Shown here piece by piece: positions 1-6,639 of a stretch of 8,752 bases of DNA. Below the pieces are notes generated by a model. It did not search any database and was not told where the DNA came from. It saw nothing but the letters and a program-made list of their open reading frames with translations. This stretch comes from Oscillospiraceae bacterium (GTDB lineage Bacteria; Bacillota_A; Clostridia; Oscillospirales; WRJC01), in the NCBI GenBank assembly GCA_009785015.1, contig WQXD01000152.1:1-8752 (forward strand), written 5' to 3'. The stretch's first letter is position 1. Each line of letters opens with the position of its first letter. The position numbers and the translations under genes were made by a program.

Positions 1-398
1 ATTATTTTCGGCAGGCCCGTATGGTACAGATTTTTTAATTTTTCGTGCTCATACGATAAGTTCCCTATCTCATGCGTGACGAACTTTATTATGCACTTGT
101 TGTCCAATTTTTGGCTTTTGGCCAGAAACACTTCGCTCATCGGCCCGGAGTAGATCGACTTCTCTATCGTGTACAGCCCTTCGAGCGTTTTTTCCGAGAA
201 AGCGTTTGTCTGCTTCGGCCCGGAGTTATGGAGCGCGTGTTCGGTGGAGAGTTCCGTCAGGACATAATTTTGGTCCTGGCCGGCCGGGGCTATTTTGCTT
301 CTATGCCTCCTTGACGCGAAAATCAGATACCCGAGACTGAAAAGGGCCCCAAGCGCCCCGATGGCCCCGATAAAAAAAAGCATTGTATCCGCATACAT
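1..398 (-). CDS. Membrane-anchored Hanks-type Ser/Thr protein kinase, N-terminal part (cut by window edge)
   Basis: My translation of the minus strand from the ATG at 398 stays open for 132 codons to the window edge. Residues about 5-28 form one hydrophobic segment followed by basic SRRHR, so the protein is probably anchored with the rest in the cytoplasm. After a polar linker, residues about 80-132 match the N-lobe of Ser/Thr kinases: a glycine-loop-like SGPMSEVFLA, the beta-3 strand CIIKF with the ATP-binding lysine, a helix-C glutamate within YEHEKLKNL, then HTGLPKI, equivalent to the usual 'HPxLPKI' strand. The catalytic loop lies outside the window, so activity cannot be judged. GGTGA at 406-410 lies 7 bases before the ATG. 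The gene starts 20 bases after the nspC stop, so it is probably the operon's last or next gene. A pseudokinase is possible. Confidence 0.75.
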   Translation of the reverse strand, partial: MYADTMLFFIGAIGALGALFSLGYLIFASRRHRSKIAPAGQDQNYVLTELSTEHALHNSGPKQTNAFSEKTLEGLYTIEKSIYSGPMSEVFLAKSQKLDNKCIIKFVTHEIGNLSYEHEKLKNLYHTGLPKI

Positions 399-417
399 AA
401 ATTTTTCACCGCCCTTT

Positions 418-1557
418 CTATGACAACCGCGTTTTAAAATCCCCGTAACCGAATTCTCTTACCGTCTCGATTTTGCCGTTTGCCAAAAGCAGGATTGAGG
501 GCAGCTTTGCCCCGTTGAACGTGTTGTTTTTGACCATTGTGTAATGGGCCATATCCGAAAAAACAATTTTATCCCCGTTTTTTAATTTTTTGTCGAACGA
601 ATAATCGCCGATTATATCCCCCGCAAGGCAGGTGTTGCCGCCGAGGCGGCAGGTGTGTTTTTTTTGACCGGGCAGACCCGCGCCGAATACTTCCGGCCTG
701 TACGGCATTTCCAAGACGTCGGGCATATGGCAGGCCGCCGAAGCGTCCAAAATCGCGCATGGCAGCTCTTCGTCGTCTGTTATATCCAAAACTGTCGAAA
801 CCAGCACCCCCGCATCGAGCGCGACCGCTTCGCCGGGTTCCAAATATACTTCCAGCCCGTATTTGTCTCTGATGAGCGTGATCGAATCAATTAACGTCTT
901 TGTGTCATAGCCCTCGCGCGTTATATGCTGCCCGCCTCCGAAATTCACCCATTTGATGTTTTCAAGTTCCAGAAATTCCCCGAATTTCGCCTCGAATACC
1001 AAAAGCGCGCGCCTTAAAACGTCCGAATCCTGTTCGCACATCGTGTGAAAATGCAGCCCGTCTATATATTTCAGGTCTTGGCTGTTTTTTTGGATTGTAC
1101 GCAAGGTCACCCCGAGCCGCGAATATTTGGCGCAGGGGTCATATATCTCGCGGCTGATCTCGGAATACTCGGGGTTTACGCGCAAGCCGAGGCGCTTGTT
1201 TTGGACCTTGGCTTTAAATTTGTTCAGCTGCCCAAAAGAATTGAAGACAATACAGTCGCAGATCGCCGCGAGTTCGTCAAAATCCCCTTCGGGGTAAGCC
1301 GGCGAAAACACATGCGTCTCGCCGCCCATATATTCGCGCCCGAGCTTTGCTTCATATAGCCCGCTCGCCGTCGTGCCGGCGAGATATTTTGACATCAGCG
1401 GGTAGAGGCGAAACATCGAAAAAGCCTTCTGCGCGAGCAGTACCCTGCAGCCGGTTTGCCTTTGGACGAACTCCAGCGTTTCGAGGTTTTTGATGATTTT
1501 GTCTTTGTCCACCACATATGCCGGCGTGGGGATTTCATATAATTGATCTCTCGTCAT
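418..1557 (-). CDS. nspC: Carboxynorspermidine/carboxyspermidine decarboxylase (NspC/CANSDC)
   Basis: This is a 379-residue PLP-dependent decarboxylase of the alanine-racemase fold, related to diaminopimelate and ornithine decarboxylases. It removes the carboxyl group from carboxyspermidine (or carboxynorspermidine) to give spermidine (or norspermidine). Visible motifs are LLAQKAFS with the PLP lysine K44, HFHTMCEQ near 169-176, the phosphate-binding GGG at 207-209, EPGEA at 240-244 and the CLAGD motif with the active-site cysteine C310. CLAGD and HFHTMCEQ separate this family from lysine and ornithine decarboxylases. Length is typical for the family. The start is supported by a one-base overlap with the upstream stop (TAATG) and by GGTGG just upstream, which suggests translational coupling to the dehydrogenase that makes its substrate. 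The sequence does not decide whether the product is spermidine, norspermidine or aminopropylagmatine. Confidence 0.92.
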   Translation of the reverse strand: MTRDQLYEIPTPAYVVDKDKIIKNLETLEFVQRQTGCRVLLAQKAFSMFRLYPLMSKYLAGTTASGLYEAKLGREYMGGETHVFSPAYPEGDFDELAAICDCIVFNSFGQLNKFKAKVQNKRLGLRVNPEYSEISREIYDPCAKYSRLGVTLRTIQKNSQDLKYIDGLHFHTMCEQDSDVLRRALLVFEAKFGEFLELENIKWVNFGGGQHITREGYDTKTLIDSITLIRDKYGLEVYLEPGEAVALDAGVLVSTVLDITDDEELPCAILDASAACHMPDVLEMPYRPEVFGAGLPGQKKHTCRLGGNTCLAGDIIGDYSFDKKLKNGDKIVFSDMAHYTMVKNNTFNGAKLPSILLLANGKIETVREFGYGDFKTRLS

Positions 1558-2759
1558 TATTCCACCAATTCCGGCTCAAAGCATTCGCTGTAGGGGAGCC
1601 CCCATTTGCATAGAGCTTCCATGAACGGGTCCGGGTCAAACTGCTCCACGTTGTATACCCCCGCCCTCTTCCAGCCGCCCTCTAAAACCAGCATGGCCCC
1701 GATCATCGCGGGGACGCCGGTTGTGTACGATATCGCCTGCGAGCCCACTTCCGCATAGCACTCCTCATGGGAACACACGTTGTACAGATAATAGTTTTTG
1801 GGTTTTCCGCCTTTTGTCCCCCGGTAAATGCACCCTATATTCGTCTTGCCCTTGGTTCTCGGCCCCAGCGAGGCGGGATCCGGCAAGATTGCTTTCAAAA
1901 ACTGCAGCGGGACGATCTGTTTTCCTTCAAAATCTATCGGGACTATCGAAGTCATCCCCACATTTTCCAAAACTTTCAAATGCGTCAGATATTTTTCGGA
2001 AAACGTCATGAAAAACCTTATCCTTTTTATGCCCCGTATATTCAGCGCGAGCGATTCGAGTTCTTCATGGTGCAGAAGATACATATCCTTTTGGCCTATT
2101 TCCGGAAAATCATACGTTCTTTTTATTTCCATGGGCTCGGTTTCGACGAATTTCCCCAGCTCCCAGTAGCTTCCTTTCGCCGTTATTTCCCGTATATTTA
2201 TTTCGGGGTTGAAATTGGTCGCAAAGGGGTAGCCGTGGTCGCCCGCGTTGGCGTCGAGTATGTCTATATATTCGATTTCGTCAAAATGGTGTTTTTGGGC
2301 ATACGCTGAAAACACCCCCGTCACCCCGGGGTCGAAGCCGCAGCCCAAAACCGCCGTGAGCCCCGCTTTTTCGAAGCGCTCCCGGTATGCCCACTGCCAT
2401 TTGTACTCGAATTTCGCCGTGTCCTTGGGCTCGTAGTTCGCCGTGTCCAGATAGTGCGCCCCCGCGGCTAAGCAGGCCTCCATAATTGTCAGGTCCTGAT
2501 AGGGAAGCGCGGCGTTTATCACAATATCCGGCTTGTATTCCTTCATGAGCTTTGTCAGTTCTTCCGGGTCGTCCGCGTCTGTTTTGGCGGTACTCATTTT
2601 TGTCTTTGTGGCGTTTTCGAGTTTCTGCTTTATTGCGTCGCATTTCGATTTTGTCCTGCTGGCGATCATTATATCCCCGAATACCCCGGGATTCTGGCAG
2701 CATTTGTGGATTATGACCGAGGCGACGCCGCCGGCGCCGATAATCATAGTTTTCGACAT
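1557..2759 (-). CDS. Carboxynorspermidine/carboxyspermidine dehydrogenase (saccharopine dehydrogenase-like, CASDH)
   Basis: This 400-residue protein belongs to the saccharopine dehydrogenase-like family (LYS9/COG1748 type). In polyamine synthesis such enzymes condense L-aspartate beta-semialdehyde with a diamine and reduce the Schiff base with NADPH, giving carboxyspermidine from putrescine. The N-terminus has a Rossmann nucleotide-binding motif, GAGGVAS at residues 8-14. Further family-type segments are INAALPYQDLTIMEACL (81-97), GCGFDPGVTGVFSAYA (139-154) and SYTTGVPAMIGAML (344-357). I assign the polyamine role, rather than lysine metabolism, because nspC overlaps its stop codon and speB and speE precede it. 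AGGAAG at 2767-2772 lies 7 bases before the ATG and overlaps the end of speB; the gap between genes is 3 bases. The natural amine substrate (putrescine, diaminopropane or agmatine) is not readable from sequence. Confidence 0.9.
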   Translation of the reverse strand: MSKTMIIGAGGVASVIIHKCCQNPGVFGDIMIASRTKSKCDAIKQKLENATKTKMSTAKTDADDPEELTKLMKEYKPDIVINAALPYQDLTIMEACLAAGAHYLDTANYEPKDTAKFEYKWQWAYRERFEKAGLTAVLGCGFDPGVTGVFSAYAQKHHFDEIEYIDILDANAGDHGYPFATNFNPEINIREITAKGSYWELGKFVETEPMEIKRTYDFPEIGQKDMYLLHHEELESLALNIRGIKRIRFFMTFSEKYLTHLKVLENVGMTSIVPIDFEGKQIVPLQFLKAILPDPASLGPRTKGKTNIGCIYRGTKGGKPKNYYLYNVCSHEECYAEVGSQAISYTTGVPAMIGAMLVLEGGWKRAGVYNVEQFDPDPFMEALCKWGLPYSECFEPELVE

Positions 2760-2762
2760 GAT

Positions 2763-3605
2763 TTATCTTCCTTTCTTTAACAAAATTTCGCGGAGCAGCT
2801 TGCAGGCGAGGCACACCGAGCGCCCGCTCGGATCCAAAGGCGGTGAAAGCTCGGTCATATCAAAGCCGACCACATTTGATTTGCTCACTTCAAACACCGC
2901 CTCCAAAAGCTCTCCGAAGCGAGCCCCTCCCGCCTCCGGGGTCCCCGTCCCCGGAAAATCGGCGGGATCCAGAACGTCGAGGTCAAGCGTAAAATACACG
3001 GGCCTGTCCGCTATTCCGGCCATGGCCGACTCAAGCCCGGAAAAGCCGAATTTTTCGATAAACTGATGTCTTTCGGAAAACTCAAACTCCCCGCGCTCGC
3101 CGCTCCTTATGCCGAACTGAAAGATTCTGCCCTCCCCCAGCACTTCATGGCAGCGCCTCATCACGGTCGCGTGGGAGAGTTTTTCGCCCATATAGTCGTC
3201 CCTCATGTCGGCGTGCGCGTCAAAATGGACGAGGCAAAGCTCCGGATATTTTGCGGCTGCTGCCCTCACTGCCCCGAGGGTGACCAAATGCTCGCCGCCA
3301 ATCATCGCGAAAATTTTGCCGTCTGACAATATTTTGCCCGCGAAGGCTTCAATTTGCCCCAGGGCCCTTTCGGTATTCCCGAAACAGAGCTCCAAGTCCC
3401 CCGCGTCGAAAATTTTTTCGTCGGCCAGGTCTTTACCCTGATAAGGGCTGTAGCTCTCAATTGAGTAACTTTCGCCCCTGACCGCCGCCGGAGCGAACCT
3501 CGCGCCGGGGCGGTACGAGGCGGTGCCGTCGAAGGGCGCCCCGAAGATTACGGTGGAGCTCTCCCTGTATCCGCTTCCGCAGCCGATAAAATGCTCACTT
3601 TTCAT
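2763..3605 (-). CDS. speB: Agmatinase-type ureohydrolase (SpeB)
   Basis: This 280-residue member of the arginase/agmatinase family is a binuclear manganese hydrolase that releases urea from a guanidino substrate, usually agmatine to putrescine. All metal ligands are present: H106 in GGEH, D129/H131/D133 in FDAHAD, and D208/D210 in LDLDVLDP. The family segments GTGTPEAGG (near 219-227) and TELSPP (251-256) are also intact. Length is normal for bacterial agmatinases. Its ATG follows the speE stop with no gap (TAAATG), and AAGGA lies about 13 bases upstream inside speE, so coupled translation or reinitiation is likely. Neighbouring polyamine genes make agmatinase far more likely than arginase. 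An alternative consistent with the neighbourhood is N1-aminopropylagmatine ureohydrolase, which gives spermidine directly. Confidence 0.9.
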   Translation of the reverse strand: MKSEHFIGCGSGYRESSTVIFGAPFDGTASYRPGARFAPAAVRGESYSIESYSPYQGKDLADEKIFDAGDLELCFGNTERALGQIEAFAGKILSDGKIFAMIGGEHLVTLGAVRAAAAKYPELCLVHFDAHADMRDDYMGEKLSHATVMRRCHEVLGEGRIFQFGIRSGERGEFEFSERHQFIEKFGFSGLESAMAGIADRPVYFTLDLDVLDPADFPGTGTPEAGGARFGELLEAVFEVSKSNVVGFDMTELSPPLDPSGRSVCLACKLLREILLKKGR

Positions 3606-4448
3606 TTAATTTAAAAGTTCCTTTACGTAATTGGGCAGCGCGAAACAGCCCCGGTGCAGCTCCGTATTGTAATATTTTGTCTCTATATTCAAAGCGTTCC
3701 AGCCCTCCGCTTTCAGATCCGCGAGCGGATGCGGCCCTTTTGAAGCGAACCCGAAGAGCCAGTGCCCCGAGGGGTAACTGGGGATGTGGGCCTGATACAC
3801 CGAGGTCACCGGGAAAATGCTCTTTATCCGCTTGTTTATCTTCGCAACTTCCAGAGCGTCATTTTCGTAAAATGGGCTCTCGTGCTGGTTTATGAGTATG
3901 CCGTCCGCTCGAAGCGCGTTGTGGCAGCTGCCGTAAAATTCTTTTGTGAACAGCCCTTCGCCCGGGCCGAACGGGTCGGTGGAGTCTATGACGATCAGAT
4001 CGTACTGCTCTTTCTTTTTCCGGACGAATTTGAGCCCGTCCTCGTAAAACACCGAAAGCCTCGGGTCGTTTAATTTGCAGGCGGTCGCCGGCAGGTATTT
4101 GACGCATGCTTCCACGACCTCCCTGTCGATTTCCGCCATGTCGATTCTTTCGATTGTATCGTACTTGGACAGTTCCCTGATCGTCCCGCCGTCCCCTGCC
4201 CCAATCACCAAAACGTCTCTTACACCCAAATTCACCGCCAAAGCGATATGGGTTATCATTTCGTGATAGATAAACTCATCCTTTTCGGTGACCATCAGAA
4301 ATCCGTCCAAAGTCAAAACGGCGCCCATTTCATTCGAGTAAAAGATGTCTATCCGCTGGAAATCGCTTTTTTTGCTGTACAGCTGCCTGTCCACTTTTAT
4401 GGAATATTTCACGGCCTTCGCGTGATATTCCGAAAACCACAATTCCAT
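3606..4448 (-). CDS. speE: Spermidine synthase / polyamine aminopropyltransferase (SpeE)
   Basis: This 280-residue aminopropyltransferase transfers the aminopropyl group of decarboxylated S-adenosylmethionine to putrescine, giving spermidine and methylthioadenosine. The N-terminal beta domain (about 1-60) is followed by a Rossmann-type domain with VLVIGAGDGGTIREL (79-93), the acidic MAEID (104-108), YEDGLKF (135-141) and the gatekeeping-loop motif DSTDPFGP (155-162) with D155 and D158, then QHESPF (188-193). The frame stays open another 110 codons upstream, but that part is low-complexity, overlaps the GH4 gene and lacks family similarity. The ATG at 4448, 8 bases after the GH4 stop with AGG at 4456-4458, gives the standard N-terminus. 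Motif I reads GAGDGG where GGGDGG is usual, a mild substitution. No AdoMet decarboxylase gene is in the window. Confidence 0.93.
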   Translation of the reverse strand: MELWFSEYHAKAVKYSIKVDRQLYSKKSDFQRIDIFYSNEMGAVLTLDGFLMVTEKDEFIYHEMITHIALAVNLGVRDVLVIGAGDGGTIRELSKYDTIERIDMAEIDREVVEACVKYLPATACKLNDPRLSVFYEDGLKFVRKKKEQYDLIVIDSTDPFGPGEGLFTKEFYGSCHNALRADGILINQHESPFYENDALEVAKINKRIKSIFPVTSVYQAHIPSYPSGHWLFGFASKGPHPLADLKAEGWNALNIETKYYNTELHRGCFALPNYVKELLN

Positions 4449-4456
4449 AATTCTGC

Positions 4457-5905
4457 CTATTTCGCCTTGTTTGCGGTCATTTCCTCTATGGTTTTGGTGT
4501 GCAGCCTCGCCGCGCCCATATATCCTTCCTTTATCTTCACCTTTGGGTTTTCCAGCCTTTTTTTCGCTTCGGCTATGACATCTTTGTACTGCGGGAGCCA
4601 TTTTTCTCCCCCCACGAGCATTTCGTCGGTCATCTGTTCTATTTCGTTTGTGTTGCACACGGCCCCCGTGAGCGGGTCGAGCATCATGGCCTGGATCAGA
4701 AGGTTCCTGTCGGCGTTCACCGCCGCGGCCACCGCCAGCCTTTGCACATTTATGCTCTGCGCGCATACCGCCGCGCACCCCAGGGGCAGATCTCCCACCT
4801 TGGGGATGCTCACTCCGTTTTTGTCCACATATCCCGGGACCTCGACGATCGCGTCGTCGTCAAGATTTGAAATGCAGCCGTTGTTTACAACGTTGAAATG
4901 CCCCCTGTACACCCTGCCCGTTTCTATGGCCTCGATGATCCTCGAGCCGTGTTCCGCGGAGCGCTGCGTGCCGTCGTATTTTTTCGCGTCGCCGGCAAGC
5001 CAGTTGGGGAAGTCGTTTTCAAACCAGTTTCTCCCCTCCGTGCAAACCCTCAGATATCCCCCGGTTTCCCCGTTTATCCACGCGCCCAGATCTATCCAGT
5101 CGGCTATTTCGTCCGGGCGTTTGCGGTACCAGGCCACATATTCCGAGAGGTGCCCGTTGGATTCCGTCGAGTAATACCCGAAGCGGCGCATCATGTCTAT
5201 GCGCACTTTCTCGGTTTTGGAATAGACAGGGTGATTTTCAAACGCCTCCAAGATTTTGCCGGTCATGTCCTCGCCGTTGTGTTTCACCCGGATATACCAG
5301 GTCTGGTGGTTTATGCCCGCGCAGACGATATCCACTTCGTCCTGCCGCAGCCCCAGCGCGTCGGCTATCTGCCAGTGGCCGCCCTGGACCCCGTGGCACA
5401 GGCCTATGGTGTTCACCTTGCCGTAGTGGTTCGCCGCCCAGGTCATCATGGCGTTGGGGTTGGCGTAATTCAAAAACAAAACATTATCTTCGCACACTTC
5501 TTTTATATCCCTGCAGAAGTCCAGAGTCGCGGCCACCCCGCGCTGCCCGTACATGATTCCGCCCGCGCACAGCGTATCGCCCACGCACTGGTCGACTCCG
5601 TAGCGAAGCGGGATGTTGATGTCGGTCTCGAAGGCCTCGATTCCGCCGATCCTGACGCAGCTTATGACGTACTTCGCCCCTTTGAGCGCCTCTTTCCGGT
5701 CCGTGGTCGAGTGGATTTTGATTTTGAGCCCGTTTGAGTCGATGTCCTTCTGGCAAAGGGCGGCCACCATTTCGAGATTTTTTTGGTTTATGTCGGTAAA
5801 GGCCACTTCGCAGCCGGCAAATTCCGGAACGGACAGGATATCGCCCAAAAGCGTCCTTGTAAATCCTATGCTCCCCGCCCCGATAAACGCGATTTTAAAT
5901 GACAT
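4457..5905 (-). CDS. melA: GH4 family NAD-dependent glycosidase, alpha-galactosidase (MelA) type
   Basis: This 482-residue protein belongs to glycoside hydrolase family 4, cytoplasmic enzymes that cleave glycosides by an NAD- and Mn-dependent oxidation-elimination mechanism. The N-terminal dinucleotide fold shows IGAGSIGFT (8-16). NYANPNAM (146-153) is the GH4 substrate-binding segment, and C170 in GLCHGVQGG and H200 in GINHQTW match the family's metal ligands. ESNGHLSEYVAWYRK follows in the middle of the protein. Absence of any signal peptide fits a cytoplasmic enzyme. Length and motifs fit the alpha-galactosidase/alpha-glucosidase/alpha-galacturonidase branch rather than the phospho-beta-glucosidases, but the exact sugar is unresolved, so the symbol is family-level. 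It is the first gene of the leftward block, with a strong ribosome binding site, and sits only 8 bases before speE although no sugar link to polyamines is evident. Confidence 0.87.
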   Translation of the reverse strand: MSFKIAFIGAGSIGFTRTLLGDILSVPEFAGCEVAFTDINQKNLEMVAALCQKDIDSNGLKIKIHSTTDRKEALKGAKYVISCVRIGGIEAFETDINIPLRYGVDQCVGDTLCAGGIMYGQRGVAATLDFCRDIKEVCEDNVLFLNYANPNAMMTWAANHYGKVNTIGLCHGVQGGHWQIADALGLRQDEVDIVCAGINHQTWYIRVKHNGEDMTGKILEAFENHPVYSKTEKVRIDMMRRFGYYSTESNGHLSEYVAWYRKRPDEIADWIDLGAWINGETGGYLRVCTEGRNWFENDFPNWLAGDAKKYDGTQRSAEHGSRIIEAIETGRVYRGHFNVVNNGCISNLDDDAIVEVPGYVDKNGVSIPKVGDLPLGCAAVCAQSINVQRLAVAAAVNADRNLLIQAMMLDPLTGAVCNTNEIEQMTDEMLVGGEKWLPQYKDVIAEAKKRLENPKVKIKEGYMGAARLHTKTIEEMTANKAK

Positions 5906-5912
5906 GATAAAT

Positions 5913-5918
5913 ACCTCC
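5913..5918 (-). promoter_or_regulatory. Strong ribosome binding site of the GH4 gene
   Basis: The minus strand reads GGAGGT, a near-perfect Shine-Dalgarno sequence, 7 bases before the ATG at 5905. It fixes the GH4 start and is the strongest site in the leftward block, as expected for the first gene. Confidence 0.85.
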
Positions 5919-5942
5919 GTTTTATTTAAAATAATTGTTTTT

Positions 5943-5970
5943 ATTTCATTCTACAGCAAAAATGTTTCAA
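5943..5970 (-). promoter_or_regulatory. Possible weak promoter of the GH4-polyamine block
   Basis: On the minus strand TTGAAA (5965-5970) and TGAAAT (5943-5948) are 16 bases apart, 25 bases ahead of the GH4 ribosome binding site. An alternative -10, TAGAAT (5948-5953), has no good -35, and a perfect TTGACA at 5995-6000 has no -10 at the right distance. A promoter is needed somewhere if this block starts here, but none of the candidates is strong. Read-through from the promoter at 6543-6571 is another possibility, because no terminator is visible between the pseudogene and GH4. Confidence 0.3.
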
Positions 5971-5974
5971 AAAA
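5957..5974. repeat. 18-base exact repeat, copy 1 (upstream of GH4)
   Basis: CAAAAATGTTTCAAAAAA occurs here and again at 6590-6607 in the same orientation, both times in non-coding DNA upstream of genes. It is A-rich, so chance similarity is possible; a shared regulatory site is the alternative. Confidence 0.45.
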
Positions 5975-6007
5975 TGAACAATAGTAGAAATTTTTGTCAA
6001 ATATGAT

Positions 6008-6503
6008 TTATTTTATGAAAAACAGTCTTAATAACCTTGCCCATACGCGTTTGGCTTCCAAATTGGGCATAAATACTTTAAATACTTCGAAATCGATACG
6101 TTCAAACGACAAATATCCCGCTTGAACAGCCAAAGTGCAGAACGACACATCGTCGCAGGCGGAACGAAATCCTCAACCCTTCCAAATTCGATGAATCCAA
6201 GTTTACAAAATCCAAATATACTACGGGATACTGATTGATTTTGCGAAATTCCGGGCTGGTTTCTATATACAGCCCGGAAAACAAACGCGCCGTACTTTTC
6301 ATACAATCCAAAAATACCGCCAGTGTATCCATGTTGAGCGATTTTCCCATCCTCCGGGGTCTCGTGAACAGCAAAACATTGTTGGCATCCTGCAAAACGT
6401 GTTCTATAAACGCGGTTTTGTCGACGTATAAGTTGTCGTTTTCTATAAATTTTGAAAATCTGCTCGACGTTATATCTATTCGTTTTTTGTTCCCGACATA
6501 CAT
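6008..6503 (-). pseudogene. Broken AAA-ATPase-like / PD-(D/E)XK nuclease family protein (internal deletion and frameshift)
   Basis: From the ATG at 6503, with GGAGGG 10 bases upstream, residues 1-109 match the start of the AAA-ATPase-like family (PF09820 type) that usually carries a C-terminal DUF1703 PD-(D/E)XK nuclease domain. Visible are FSKFIENDNLYVDKTAFI (16-33), the Walker-A-like LLFTRPRRMGKSLNM (44-58) and YPVVYLDF (92-99). After about residue 109 the frame turns to unrelated sequence and stops at 6102. In another frame, open from about 6172 to the TAA at 6008, the family resumes with AVQAGYLSF and FMPNLEAKRVWARLLRLF, which resembles the 'GYLs...PNxEv' segment that normally lies roughly 200 residues further on, just before the nuclease domain. 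So the middle of the ATPase domain is deleted, the junction (about 6140-6180) is out of frame, and the nuclease domain is missing. Normal family length is above 500 residues. The product is almost certainly non-functional. Confidence 0.82.
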
Positions 6504-6542
6504 AAACCGCCAACCCTCCGTTTGCCTATCCTATATTATTCT

Positions 6543-6571
6543 ATTATACCGCAATTTCCGGGTTTTTTCAA
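6543..6571 (-). promoter_or_regulatory. Sigma-A-type promoter of the AAA-ATPase-like pseudogene
   Basis: The minus strand carries TTGAAA (6566-6571), a 17-base spacer and TATAAT (6543-6548). This is a near-consensus housekeeping promoter about 40 bases before the pseudogene start. It is intact although the gene is broken, so it may still be transcribed and could feed the downstream GH4-polyamine block. Confidence 0.7.
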
Positions 6572-6589
6572 GCCCAAAACAAAAAATTT

Positions 6590-6607
6590 CAAAAATGTTT
6601 CAAAAAA
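6590..6607. repeat. 18-base exact repeat, copy 2 (divergent promoter region)
   Basis: This is the second copy of CAAAAATGTTTCAAAAAA. It lies between the two divergent promoters, 26 bases before the plus-strand -10 element and 18 bases behind the minus-strand -35 element. Confidence 0.45.
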
Positions 6608-6629
6608 AATCGGAAATAACAAAAATTTT

Positions 6630-6639
6630 GTGGTATAAT
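6630..6639 (+). promoter_or_regulatory. Extended -10 promoter of the sensory operon
   Basis: The plus strand reads TGTGGTATAAT at 6629-6639, a perfect TATAAT preceded by the TRTGn extended -10 motif of Gram-positive promoters. No good -35 lies 16-18 bases upstream, which is usual for extended -10 promoters. The expected transcript start (around 6646) leaves a leader of about 44 bases before the ATG at 6690. Confidence 0.7.

Noticed and set aside
72..314. 80-codon plus-strand frame at the left edge
   Set aside because: It is antisense to the kinase N-terminus, whose glycine loop and lysine strand are recognisable, and has no domain of its own.
4449..4778. 110-codon upstream extension of the speE reading frame
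   Set aside because: It overlaps the GH4 gene in another frame, is rich in R/G/K/E low-complexity sequence, and has no similarity to spermidine synthases. The ATG at 4448 gives the normal N-terminus.
4248..5737. Long plus-strand open frames antisense to the GH4 gene (308 and 279 codons)
   Set aside because: They mirror the codon structure of a high-confidence gene, have no recognisable domain, and lack convincing start signals.
5963..5980. Imperfect inverted repeat TGTTTCAAAAAATGAACA before GH4, as operator or terminator
   Set aside because: Only four outer pairs match cleanly and the sequence is A/T-rich, so it is too weak to call.
6028..6513. 161-codon minus-strand frame overlapping the pseudogene
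   Set aside because: The family similarity lies in the other two frames; this one has no domain and its start has poor support. Its length is chance openness.
6561..6576. Hairpin GGGTTTTTTCAAGCCC near the pseudogene promoter, as a terminator
   Set aside because: It forms a 6-bp stem only with a G-U pair, lies within and next to a -35 element, and is not followed by a T run on either strand.
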